This document shows positions 26,872 to 34,905 of a DNA stretch of 64,000 bases, piece after piece. The position numbers were made by a program, and so were the translations under genes. Source of the DNA: Streptomyces caniferus (GTDB lineage: Bacteria; Actinomycetota; Actinomycetes; Streptomycetales; Streptomycetaceae). Location: assembly GCF_009811555.1 (NCBI RefSeq), contig NZ_BLIN01000005.1, forward strand, positions 434,001 through 498,000. Direction: 5' to 3'. Below the pieces are notes generated by a model. The model saw only the letters and a program-made list of their open reading frames with translations, was not told the DNA's origin and searched no databases. The number at the start of each line of letters is the position of its first letter. Within the stretch, counting starts at the first letter, position 1.

Positions 26872-28275
26872 TTACTTCGCCGCAGGGGCGGGCGGTGCGC
26901 CCACAACAGGCACTTCGCCCCAGACGGGCCGCTCGCTCTGATGGAAGACGGCTGCGCTGCGCGCCTCGGCATGCGCCGCGACGGAGATGATGCTGCCCGA
27001 ACCGGCCGGCACCGCCTTGGCATACGCTCCCGCACACCCCTCCGGCGTGTAGAACATGCCATAGGCCGCATGCCATTCCTCGGTTTCCCCGGATACCGGG
27101 TCCACCACCGGCTCCGACCGCGGCAGCACTCTCTGCTGTACGACGCACGCTTCGGTGGCGGAGTTCTCCAGGGCCCGCCGCCACGTGGCGTCGTCCGTTT
27201 CCCAGCCCACCACGGCGCCGACTCCGCCGCCGCGCGCGTTGACCTTCAGGATCAACTGCTCGCGCCGCTCCAGGCATTCGTCGATGAGGTCGGTGTCGGT
27301 CTTGAGCGCGTCCGCGTTGAGGAGTCGGGTCCACGGCAGCACCCGGTCGATGATCCGGCACTCGTCCGCGCTGAAGTCGCGCCGTCGCGCCGGGTCCGAC
27401 ACCAGGGCCATGCACGCCTTGTTGGCGAACACGTTGCTGGAGAAGGGGGTCCACAACCGCGTCCCACCCGCCCGGTGCGCACGCAGCAGGGGCGTCACCA
27501 GGTCCCAGCCGCCGGGCTCCTCGGCGATCTGGTCCGGGACGAAGGCGCGGTTGACCACGTCGATCTTCGTGTCCCCAAGGTAGAGCGCCCCACCGCGTTC
27601 GTGTACGTCACAGACCTCGGCCAGCAGGACGTTCAGGCCCGCCGAGCGCAGCGCCGACTGGAAGTTGCGCCAGAGCTCGCCGTAGTCCTTCAGACCGTCA
27701 CGCCATTCCAGTACGGCCACCACCGGCTCGCGGCCGGATGCCACCGGGGCGCCGAAGCGGCGCAGCGCCTCCACCACGGCGCGGATGGGATGCACGTAAC
27801 CGAGCCGGTTCCGGCGCGCGAAGTCGGCGAAGGCGTCGACCTCCATCATCGCCTGGGATATCTCACTCGCGAGGCCCCAGCCGCCGGACTCGCTCCCCAG
27901 ATTGGTTTCGAGGAGCTTGAACGAGGTGCCGTCGTGGTACATGTCGGCCCGGCCGAAGTGGGGTGGCGTCAGGTCACCGAACTTCCGTATGACGTCCCAC
28001 TGGCCGTCGTCGATGCCGAGCACCGACCGGAATGCCTCCAGATCGCCGCCGAACATCCGGTCCGGCAGGGAAATGAGCATGTCGATGAGGTGCCGCAGGT
28101 CATCGGCGAACTCGCGTATCTCACGCTCGGCGACGAGGAGGGGTCTGGCCAGATACTCGCCGTGCCACGGTGCGAGCGTCGGGTAGTCCTTGACGTGCCG
28201 GGCGACCGCGGGCAAGCCGCTGCCCGGCGTGCGGGACTCCTCGTTGTACCGGGCCGTTACCCGCTCCGCCGACAT
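26872..28275 (-). CDS. Glutathionylspermidine-synthase-like ATP-grasp ligase
   Basis: A 467-residue protein. The C-terminal half resembles the ATP-grasp region of glutathionylspermidine-synthase-like/CP-ATPgrasp enzymes, which form amide bonds between a carboxylate and an amine with ATP. Supporting strings are FKLLETNLGSESGGWGLASE (substrate-side Asn/Glu), ILKVNARGGGVGAVVGW (ATP-binding Lys and Gly loop), ACVVQQRVLP, and WHAAYGMFYTPEGCAGAYAK late. The ATG at 28275 has AGGAGCGGAG upstream; an upstream ATG at 28329 is less likely. It probably makes one of the amide bonds of the metabolite. The substrates are not predictable from sequence alone. Confidence 0.8.
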   Translation of the reverse strand: MSAERVTARYNEESRTPGSGLPAVARHVKDYPTLAPWHGEYLARPLLVAEREIREFADDLRHLIDMLISLPDRMFGGDLEAFRSVLGIDDGQWDVIRKFGDLTPPHFGRADMYHDGTSFKLLETNLGSESGGWGLASEISQAMMEVDAFADFARRNRLGYVHPIRAVVEALRRFGAPVASGREPVVAVLEWRDGLKDYGELWRNFQSALRSAGLNVLLAEVCDVHERGGALYLGDTKIDVVNRAFVPDQIAEEPGGWDLVTPLLRAHRAGGTRLWTPFSSNVFANKACMALVSDPARRRDFSADECRIIDRVLPWTRLLNADALKTDTDLIDECLERREQLILKVNARGGGVGAVVGWETDDATWRRALENSATEACVVQQRVLPRSEPVVDPVSGETEEWHAAYGMFYTPEGCAGAYAKAVPAGSGSIISVAAHAEARSAAVFHQSERPVWGEVPVVGAPPAPAAK

Positions 28276-28354
28276 GCGGTCTCCGCTCCTGCTCGCTGCT
28301 GACCGGGCTCCTCGGCCCGCGGGTGTCACCGTGTCACCCCGGTCTCCCGCACGA

Positions 28355-28386
28355 CTGAATTCTCACTCAATTCCGCGCCTCAATTC
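28355..28386. promoter_or_regulatory. Triple CTSAATTC repeat in a divergent promoter (putative SARP box)
   Basis: CTGAATTC (28355), CTCAATTC (28366) and CTCAATTC (28379) repeat at 11- and 13-base spacing; on the minus strand they read GAATTSAG. The core resembles the TTGAG repeat of the sbnA promoter. The 388-base region lies between the leftward ATP-grasp/exporter unit and the rightward acyltransferase, so it could co-ordinate both. It is AT-rich compared with its surroundings. No other gene is seen in 28276-28663. Confidence 0.5.
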
Positions 28387-28663
28387 ATCTGCCAACGCTC
28401 TTTGCGCACACGGGACTTCCGCGCGGAGACTAGAGTGTCCGCACATCCGAAATGAGAAGTGTCCCGCAGCCGTGCGGCAACGTCTCATCTTTGCGGCCGG
28501 CGCCGGCCGGCGGTCTCGGGAAAATCGACCGGCCGCTCGCCGCACCCGTCAATCACCGGCCGCACACGGTCAGTTATCACGCACGCACGATGTTCGGCAC
28601 ATTCAGCGTCCGATCGCGCAGCGCACTCGCGGGCACGGTCCGGCAGAGAACAGGGGAGGCGCC

Positions 28664-29812
28664 ATGACCGCCACGACGGATACGTTCGCCGATCCCATCG
28701 GCGGCCTCGGGGACGCCGAGTGGGACCGGCTCGCCGACGGCAGGTTCTACTCGTCGGCGCTGTGGCTGCGGGTGTGCGCCCTCGAACCCGGGGCGGTCTC
28801 CGGCGGACTGCACGTGGCGACCCCGGGCGGCGGCCGGGCCGCGATCCCCGTGGCGGCGGTGACCGACGAGCCCACCCCGGACCTGCGGTGGCACGAGCTG
28901 CTGGCCGCGCGCGGACTGCCGGCGCCCGCGCCGGGCGGCCTGCTCATCGGCCAGCGCCGCGGCTACCTGGCGCACCTGCTGACCGGCGAGGGAACCGATC
29001 GGACCGAGGCCGCCGCCGGGGTGCTCGACGCCGTCCGCGCGCTGCGCTCACCCCTGCACGAGGAGTCGAAGGTCGCCCGCGTGGCGATGTACCTGACCAC
29101 CGAGGACGTGGGGGCGCTGCGCGCGGCGGGGGTGCGGACCGCGCCGGTCGCGCTGACGACCGATGCCTGGATCGAGATCCCGCCCGGCGGCTACGACGCC
29201 TGGCTGGACTCGCTGTCCGGGCGCCGGGCCCGCAGTGTCCGCAGCGAGGTGCGGAAATTCGAGCGGGCCGGATACGAGCTGGAGCACCGCACCCTCTCCG
29301 AGTCCTGGCAGGACGTCGCCCGGCTGCTGGCCCGCTCGCTCCTGCGCTACGGCCGCACCGTCGACGTGGCCCCGATGGCCGAGTCCTTCCGCGAGCAGGG
29401 TGAACTCGCCGGTTCGCAAGCCGAGGTGGTGCTGTGCTCGCGCCCCGGCGAGCCGCCCGTCGGCTTCTGCCTGTACTACCGCTGCGGTGACACCGTGTAC
29501 CTGCGGGCGCACGGCCTCGACCACGACCAGCTGGTCTCGGCCGCGGAGTACTTCAACCTCACCTACTACATGGCGGCGCGGCTCCCGGGAGTGCGCCGGC
29601 TGCACGCGGGCGCCGGGACCGCGGAAGGAAAGGCACTGCGCGGCGCGACGCTGCGGCCGCTGTGGCTGCTGGACCTGTCCGAGGACAGCCCGCTGGCCGG
29701 GTACGACGAGGAGATCCGCGAGCACAACCGCGCCCTGCTCGCCGGCCTGCGCGACTGCTCGCCCGTGGTGTCCGCCGCCCTGGACGGCGAGCTCTGGGGA
29801 CCGTACTGCTGA
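28664..29812 (+). CDS. FemX/GNAT-like acyltransferase
   Basis: A 382-residue protein of the GNAT superfamily, in the group related to FemABX and BioF2-like (Acetyltransf_6) proteins. The recognisable core is the second half: SLSGRRARSVRSEVRKFERAG, RSLLRYGRTVDV, the strand VGFCLYYRCGDTVYLRAHGLDH, and the LTYYMAARLPGVRRLHAGAG substrate strand. Family members transfer amino acids from aminoacyl-tRNA, or acyl groups from CoA, to amines. A clear RBS (GGGGAGG) stands 8 bases before the ATG. It is the only rightward gene in this half of the cluster. A peptide-bond-forming role is suggested by context, not proved. Confidence 0.75.
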   Translation: MTATTDTFADPIGGLGDAEWDRLADGRFYSSALWLRVCALEPGAVSGGLHVATPGGGRAAIPVAAVTDEPTPDLRWHELLAARGLPAPAPGGLLIGQRRGYLAHLLTGEGTDRTEAAAGVLDAVRALRSPLHEESKVARVAMYLTTEDVGALRAAGVRTAPVALTTDAWIEIPPGGYDAWLDSLSGRRARSVRSEVRKFERAGYELEHRTLSESWQDVARLLARSLLRYGRTVDVAPMAESFREQGELAGSQAEVVLCSRPGEPPVGFCLYYRCGDTVYLRAHGLDHDQLVSAAEYFNLTYYMAARLPGVRRLHAGAGTAEGKALRGATLRPLWLLDLSEDSPLAGYDEEIREHNRALLAGLRDCSPVVSAALDGELWGPYC

Positions 29813-29827
29813 GACCGGCCACCGGTG

Positions 29828-29867
29828 ACCGCGGCGTGGCCGTCTGCGTCGGCAGACGGCCCGCGGT
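29828..29867. terminator. Strong hairpin between two convergent genes
   Basis: The inner arms GGCCGTCTGC (29838-29847) and GCAGACGGCC (29852-29861) close a GTCG loop, and outer complementary bases (ACCGCGG against CGCGGT) extend the stem. It lies 15 bases after the acyltransferase stop and before the stop of the leftward oxygenase, so it is probably a two-way terminator. Confidence 0.7.
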
Positions 29868-30058
29868 TCCCCGTGCGGCTGCGACCCGGTCGGACCGTGC
29901 CCGCCCCCGCGGTCCTCGGCACCGCACCGTGGACATCGTCAGGGCCCGCCTCTCGCACCATGGCGTTCACGGCTTCGCACGAAGCCGGCGAGCGCTCGGG
30001 GAGAGGCGGGCCCTGGACGTGTCTGCGGCGGTCGGTCAGGCCCCCGGCCCGGTCGGGC

Positions 30059-30895
30059 TCAGGTCCAGCTCACGACCGTCCGGGGATCGGTGAACCCCAT
30101 GATGAACGACACCGTCGTGCGGTTGCCGGCGTTGGCGTCCACCGCGTGCACAAAGGCACCGTTGAAGGCGTAGACGTCACCCTCGCGGATGTCCAGGCGC
30201 AGCTCCTCGAAGTCCGCCAGGGCCTCGGCCTGATAGGGCAGTCCCGTCTGCTCGATGCCGAGCGAACGCCGGGTCGCGTCGTCGGGGCGGATGTTCCAGA
30301 TCACCAGCCGTCCTCCGGCAGTGTGCTCGGTGCACATGTTGACCGCGCAGATCTGGTGGTCCAGGACCCGCTGGACCTCGAAGCCGTGTTGCCGCGGGTC
30401 CTTGCACTGCGCTTCGTCCTCGTGCGGGTCGAGGGAGAAGTCGCCCTCCTTGTCCCACGCGCGGATCAGCGCGGCGCACGCCGAGCGGCCGTTCATCTGC
30501 GCCACCCGCAGCGACGCGCCCTCCTCCCGCAGGGCCTCGTTCACGCCCTGACGGAACACGTGCCAGGGCGAGTCGGGGGCGTCGATCACCTGCTGGACGT
30601 GCTCGGCGACCGCGGCGGACTCGTCGAGATAGGTGTCGACGTCCTTGTTCCAGTGGTAGGCGCCGACGTAGTGCGAGGGCTCGCCCTCGCGATGATGCCG
30701 GGCGGGGCTGGCCCAGAATCGTTCGGTCAGGTCCTTGCGCGCCGCGGGCGGTATGACGTCCCGGAAGATCACTCCCAGCCTGCGGCCGTGCAGGACGTCC
30801 AGAACGAGTGCGTAGTCCAGTTCGCCGCGCTCCTCGAAGCGGAAGAACTCCGGGTCGGCCTGCTGTCCGCTCAGCCGCGTCGTACTCTGCTGCAT
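30059..30895 (-). CDS. Fe(II)/2-oxoglutarate-dependent oxygenase
   Basis: A 278-residue non-heme iron oxygenase. The iron triad is readable as H-E-D in FSLDPHEDEAQCKDP with a distal His in AFNGAFVHAVDA, and a following Arg in NRTTVSFIMGF for 2-oxoglutarate. The overall layout reminds me of the BesD-like amino-acid halogenase/hydroxylase group, but halogenases replace the Asp with Gly; here the Asp is kept, so hydroxylation is expected. The ATG at 30895 follows GAGAGAAG; a GTG at 30913 would add six residues. Upstream lies a copy of the sbnA promoter, which could drive it. Confidence 0.82.
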   Translation of the reverse strand: MQQSTTRLSGQQADPEFFRFEERGELDYALVLDVLHGRRLGVIFRDVIPPAARKDLTERFWASPARHHREGEPSHYVGAYHWNKDVDTYLDESAAVAEHVQQVIDAPDSPWHVFRQGVNEALREEGASLRVAQMNGRSACAALIRAWDKEGDFSLDPHEDEAQCKDPRQHGFEVQRVLDHQICAVNMCTEHTAGGRLVIWNIRPDDATRRSLGIEQTGLPYQAEALADFEELRLDIREGDVYAFNGAFVHAVDANAGNRTTVSFIMGFTDPRTVVSWT

Positions 30896-31012
30896 TTCTT
30901 CTCTCTCTTTCACTTGTACACCACTGCTTTCCGGATAACCGTTCAGGTCATTCAGCTCGCCGTAGCGGATGAGGCGGCTCGTACAGAGGGATGACGTCGC
31001 GGCCCGGGAATT

Positions 31013-31228
31013 TCAGCGGAAGGTGGCACAGCGGGCCGGTCCCCGCGTGCTCAACTCGCCTGCGGTGAAGCGGTCATGCGCGTCACGACCGCCCGGAGGG
31101 GCTTGCCGGTCGGGCCGACGAAGCGCGCGACCGATGTCCTGTTGCCGAGTCCACAGTGCCGAGGGGGTGTTTCCCCCTCCGGCGGGACGCCGGAATTCCC
31201 GCTCGGTATCGGCGTGCCTGTGGAGCAT
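31013..31228 (-). pseudogene. Truncated, diverged copy of sbnA
   Basis: Starting at ATG 31228 the minus-strand frame keeps pieces of SbnA in order: MLHR at the start, EF..PAG....SALW (SbnA EFCNPAGSTKDRSALW), a short QQDIGR (EQAIGR), and RDAHDRFTAGEL (SbnA RDAHYRFTAGEL). The PLP lysine region and most of the catalytic core are missing, so it cannot work as SbnA. Seventy-one codons remain open and end about 120 bases before the oxygenase start. It arose by inverted duplication of the sbnA 5' region followed by deletion. Confidence 0.75.
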
Positions 31229-31281
31229 GCGCCGAGTGTGGCACGGAAGCGACCGGGGCGGCTCAATCGCGACTGAAGTGC
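31229..31281 (-). promoter_or_regulatory. Duplicate of the sbnA promoter (putative SARP box)
   Basis: Read on the minus strand this block matches 14955-15007 over 53 bases with the same distance to the ATG and about 80% identity. The repeat reads TTCAG at 31277-31273 and TTGAG at 31266-31262, again 11 bases apart. The most conserved stretches are the repeat and the 14 bases GTGCCACACTCGGC around the presumed -10. It points towards the oxygenase gene at 30895. Confidence 0.6.
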
Positions 31282-31309
31282 GATGCGAACAGGCTTGTCG
31301 GGGAAAGGA

Positions 31310-31359
31310 GAAAGGGCTGTTTCACCGTCCACGGCCGTGGACGGTGAAACAGCCCTTTC
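31310..31359. terminator. Perfect 50-base palindrome, probable terminator
   Basis: Each 25-base arm is the exact reverse complement of the other, with no spacer (centre CACGGCCGTG). It starts 100 bases after the leftward ATP-grasp gene ends and lies just upstream of the duplicated promoter, so it would stop read-through and insulate that promoter. Its perfection implies recent origin or selection. Confidence 0.7.
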
Positions 31360-31383
31360 AGGCCCGCGAGAAACTCCGAGTTG

Positions 31384-31412
31384 CCGGGTCCGGGTCCGGG
31401 TCCGGGTCCGGT
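31384..31412 (+). repeat. CCGGGT tandem repeat, four copies plus a partial
   Basis: Four exact copies of CCGGGT (31384-31407) followed by CCGGTG, in the gap between the palindrome and the end of the ATP-grasp gene. A simple-sequence tract with no evident function. Confidence 0.8.
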
Positions 31413-31460
31413 GAGCTCACGAGGCGCTGTCGGCTACGGTGTGGTGCGCCGTGAGCGTGC

Positions 31461-32729
31461 TCAGTCCTGCTCCTCGTATTCGACGTACAGCGTCCGGGCG
31501 AGGTGCGCGCGGTACGCCTCGGCCTCGGCGTCCGACTCGTGGCGGGAGAGCACGATCACCGGGTATCCGGAGAAGTCCGGGTAGGGGCGCATCAGTGAGC
31601 CGGGGCCCATGGTCTGCACCAGGTAGTCCACCCGCGGGTCGGTACGCACCGCGTCCAGGCCGTGGATCTTCTTGATCCGTCCGCCGCTTCCGACCGGCAC
31701 CTGATAGGCCGCCGCGTGACCGGCCGGCACCGGCTCCTCGCGCCAGCACAGCGGCTCCAGGCCGAGGTGGATGCGCAGCGCGTCGACGGCCATGTCGATC
31801 CCGCTGCTGACGTGGGCCAGGTGGGCCATGTAGCCCCCGCCGCCGATGCGCGCGCCCATCTCCAGCAGCACCGGCCGCACCCCGCCGACCAGCCGCAGTT
31901 CGGTGTGCGTGGTGCCTTCCGTGACACCGAAGGCGTGGTGGGCAGCGACCACCTCCGCCTCGACCGCGGCGATGATCTCGGCGGGCAGTTGGGCGGGGGC
32001 CCGCAACGTGGTCTCCTGGAAGTAGGGCCCCGTCAGCTCTCCCTTCCAGCTGATGGCACAGACCCGTACCTTCCCGTGGTGGATGAGGGATTCGGCGGAG
32101 ATCTCCGGGCCGTCCAGGTACTCCTCGACCAACACACCGGCTTCCGGGGCCAGTCCGTCGTCGGCACCGAGGTGTGCTTCGACGAGCTTGCAGGTGCGGG
32201 CCACGGCCTGTTCGATGCCGTCCTTGTCGTCCACGCGGATCACACCGAAGCTGGAGTGGCCGTTCGCCGGCTTGACCACGACGGGGAACCGCAAGGTCAG
32301 CGTGTCGGCCCAGTCATCGGGATTGTCGATGAGCACGAAGCCGGGCGCCCCCAGCCCCGCGTCCCGCAGGTGCTGGCGCATGCTGCGCTTGTCGCGCACC
32401 ACGGTCGCCGCCTCCTCGGTCAGGCCGGTGAGGCCCAGCTCCTTGGCGGCGCGCGCCACGAACGGCACGGCCTGCTCGTTGCCCGCCATGATCCCGTCGA
32501 AGGGCTCTTGCCGGTAGCGGTCGGCGAGCGCGGCCAGTGCGGCTTCCGGGTTTCCTTCGATGTCCAGCGGCAGCAGTTCGACCACCGCGGCGGCCCGCCC
32601 GGCGGACTCCGTGGTGTCGTCACCCCTGGGGACGAGGATCACGTCGATGCCGGCACGCTCGGCGGCATCGAACACCCAGGGGAACGTGGACAGCTGACCG
32701 ACGAGGACGAGCTTCGGGCGTGGTGACAT
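31461..32729 (-). CDS. ATP-grasp amino-acid ligase (BacD-like)
   Basis: A 422-residue ATP-grasp enzyme of the carboxylate-amine ligase class, like the dipeptide ligases BacD and LnmL-type proteins. Features: N-terminal Rossmann-like KLVLVGQLSTFPWVFDAAE, ATP-binding lysines in VVRDKRSMRQHL and RFPVVVKPANGHSSFGV, the adenine-side VLVEEYLDGPEIS, and the Mg-binding end HTELRLVGGVRPVLLEMGARIGGG. It would activate a carboxylate as acyl phosphate and join it to an amine. With the NRPS lacking a TE, this enzyme and the one at 26872 probably build part of the peptide. The ATG has TTGGAGA upstream. Confidence 0.88.
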   Translation of the reverse strand: MSPRPKLVLVGQLSTFPWVFDAAERAGIDVILVPRGDDTTESAGRAAAVVELLPLDIEGNPEAALAALADRYRQEPFDGIMAGNEQAVPFVARAAKELGLTGLTEEAATVVRDKRSMRQHLRDAGLGAPGFVLIDNPDDWADTLTLRFPVVVKPANGHSSFGVIRVDDKDGIEQAVARTCKLVEAHLGADDGLAPEAGVLVEEYLDGPEISAESLIHHGKVRVCAISWKGELTGPYFQETTLRAPAQLPAEIIAAVEAEVVAAHHAFGVTEGTTHTELRLVGGVRPVLLEMGARIGGGGYMAHLAHVSSGIDMAVDALRIHLGLEPLCWREEPVPAGHAAAYQVPVGSGGRIKKIHGLDAVRTDPRVDYLVQTMGPGSLMRPYPDFSGYPVIVLSRHESDAEAEAYRAHLARTLYVEYEEQD

Positions 32730-32804
32730 GTGCGGTTCTCCAAGGTTCGGCCGCGTGGGCGGGTCCGGGCGACGGAGCCGTGGAACGCGCCGGTGGCGTA
32801 CGTC

Positions 32805-32929
32805 TCCACATGGCGTGTGCGTTCCCCGAACTGCACCGCCGGGGTGTGGCCCGGCGGGCTGATCAGTCCGGGGAAGGAGTCACGCGCCTCTTTCCCGCCT
32901 TCGCGGACGCTGCTGACAAAGATTTTCAC
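32805..32929 (-). pseudogene. DUF4062-domain gene remnant
   Basis: From a GTG at 32929 the minus strand reads VKIFVSSVREGGKEARDSFP then LISPPGHTPAVQFGE, which resembles the N-terminus of DUF4062 proteins (KIFVSSVREGL..ERDALPGLI). The rest of the gene is absent. The segment is the 5' gap between the SARP gene and the ATP-grasp gene, so it is now only leader sequence. Confidence 0.45.
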
Positions 32930-32961
32930 GCTGGGGTAAGACGCTCCCGGTGCCGCGAGCG

Positions 32962-34794
32962 TCAGGCGGAGCACATGACCGGCGCGCTGTTCGGCCGCGC
33001 CGCGAACGGGCGTGTCCCGAGCTCCCATTCGTAGGAGAACCGGCCGTTCACGCACGGGTGCTGGACGCGCAGCAGGTAGCTCTCCGCCAGCTCTTCGAGG
33101 AGGTCCTCGGCCCGCTGGCCGCTGATGCCCAGGGTCGCTGCGACAAGCGCCGGCGTGAGCCGGTCGGGGACGCCGGGAGCCAACAGCGCGTACGCCAGGG
33201 GCTGTAAGTCGGCGGGCAGCGCCGCGAGCGTCCGGTCGAATCCGGCCCGCACGCCCAGCGCGTCGCCCTCGGCGCCCCCGGACGCAAGGACCCAGGCAGT
33301 GGCCTGCCGGATAGTCCAGTGCGGGCGGCGGCGCAACTGCGCGGCGACCGCGAAGAGCACGCCCGGCAGCCCTCGGCACAACCGGGCCAGCCGTCGCAGC
33401 CCCTCCGGGTCCATGGTGGTCCAGTGGCTCGGCACGGAGGATGACAACAGGTGCAGACAGTCGGCGAAGGGCAGTCCGGCCAGTTCGACGTGGACCGCCG
33501 ACGAGGACACGAACAGCCGCCGGCGGCTGCCGATCACCACCGCGCAGCCGGCACCTGACGGCAGCAGCGGGGTCAAGTCCCCTACGTCGCACACGTCGTC
33601 GAGCACCACCAGGACGCGGAGGTCGGCGGTCCAGGTACGGAACAGCAGGCTCAGGTCGGTCGTGCCCAGTCGCAACTGCTCCTCCGTCGCGCCGAGTCCA
33701 CGCAGGAACGAGCGGAGGATCTCGGCGGGCCGCATCCGCCGGCCGGCACCGTCACGGAGCCGCGCGTAGAGCCGTCCGTCCGGGTAGTGATCGCTCACCT
33801 GATGCGCGGCGTGCAGGCACAGCTCGCTCTTGCCCGTGCCGGGGGCACCTCCCACGATCACGAGCGGGCGGTCCTCCCGCGCCCGGCCGGCCAGTGCCGC
33901 GGTGACGCGCGCCAGCTGGCCGGCGCGTCCGGTCAGTCGCTCGCGCGGGGCGGGCAGATGGCAGGGCGCCCGGGTGGCGGCGGTCACGGCCGTGAGCCGC
34001 CCGGCGGGACGCAGCAGCGCCTCGTCCGACGTGAGCACGGCCGTGTGCAGGGCCTCCAGTCGGGGTGAAGGGTCGAGACCCAGCTCGGTGGCGATCCGCT
34101 CGCGTGCCCGCCGGTAGACCTGGAGCGCTTCCGCCCGCCGGTCCATGCGGTAGAGAGCCGTCATCAGATTGCCCTGGGCCCGCTCGTCCGTCGGTTCCCG
34201 TCCGGCCATCGAGGTGAGCTCGCCGAGCACCTCGTGGTGCCGGCCGAGGTGCAGGTCGGATTCGATCCGCAGGTGGTGTGCGCCGGTACGCAACTCCTTG
34301 AGGCGGACCGCCTCGGCCTTCAGCGTGGGCCCCTTGCGTACGTCCACCAGGGCGTCGTCCCGCCACAGCTGCAGCGCCGCGGCGGCCGTGTCACGGGCCC
34401 GGGCGAAGTCCTCGTCACGGAACTCCGCCCGGGCCCGGGCGAGCAGCGGCTCGCAGCGGAAGACGTCCACGTGGTCGGCGGGCAGCGACAGCTGGTAGCC
34501 GCCGTCGACGGTGCCCAGCAGCGGCCCGGCCGCCCGTACCGCGCCGCCGCTCCTCGGGTTGCCGAGGGAGAACCTCTTCCTGAGCTGGTACACATACGTC
34601 TGCAGCGCGGTGTGCGCGCTGGCCGGCGGGTTGTCGTTCCACAGCTCGTCCATGAGTTGCTCGAAGGGCACCACCCGGCCCGCGTTCAGCACGAGCATTG
34701 CCAGTGTCTGACGTACTTTCTGGGCGGCCGGCGCCATGTCGACACCGTCATCGTCCCCGTAGGCCTGGAGCGGCCCGAGAAGGTTGATCCTCAT
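32962..34794 (-). CDS. SARP regulator with NB-ARC ATPase domain
   Basis: A 610-residue Streptomyces antibiotic regulatory protein. The order is: winged-helix DNA-binding domain (1-~100, MRINLLGPLQAYGDDDGVDM; LWNDNPPASAHTALQTYVYQ), bacterial transcriptional activation domain (~105-255), then an NB-ARC ATPase with P-loop GGAPGTGKSELC and Walker B LRVLVVLDDV. The C-terminal tetratricopeptide region of AfsR is absent. Codon 530 is TTA (33207-33205), so translation should need the bldA tRNA. It sits in the middle of the leftward genes and is the likely pathway activator that recognises the TTGAG repeats. Confidence 0.93.
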   Translation of the reverse strand: MRINLLGPLQAYGDDDGVDMAPAAQKVRQTLAMLVLNAGRVVPFEQLMDELWNDNPPASAHTALQTYVYQLRKRFSLGNPRSGGAVRAAGPLLGTVDGGYQLSLPADHVDVFRCEPLLARARAEFRDEDFARARDTAAAALQLWRDDALVDVRKGPTLKAEAVRLKELRTGAHHLRIESDLHLGRHHEVLGELTSMAGREPTDERAQGNLMTALYRMDRRAEALQVYRRARERIATELGLDPSPRLEALHTAVLTSDEALLRPAGRLTAVTAATRAPCHLPAPRERLTGRAGQLARVTAALAGRAREDRPLVIVGGAPGTGKSELCLHAAHQVSDHYPDGRLYARLRDGAGRRMRPAEILRSFLRGLGATEEQLRLGTTDLSLLFRTWTADLRVLVVLDDVCDVGDLTPLLPSGAGCAVVIGSRRRLFVSSSAVHVELAGLPFADCLHLLSSSVPSHWTTMDPEGLRRLARLCRGLPGVLFAVAAQLRRRPHWTIRQATAWVLASGGAEGDALGVRAGFDRTLAALPADLQPLAYALLAPGVPDRLTPALVAATLGISGQRAEDLLEELAESYLLRVQHPCVNGRFSYEWELGTRPFAARPNSAPVMCSA

Positions 34795-34905
34795 GAAATT
34801 GGCCCTGTCTCAAGTTCGTGCGGTCCCCGTCGGACCGGCCGGCGACGCCACCGCCGGGCCCGACCACTCGGGCCGGGCGGTGCGGATGTGCTCGGCAGCC
34901 CGGGG

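Noticed and set aside
30059..30895. Reading the first oxygenase as an amino-acid halogenase
   Set aside because: Halogenases of this group have Gly or Ala in place of the Asp ligand; here the motif is His-Glu-Asp, so a hydroxylase is more likely.
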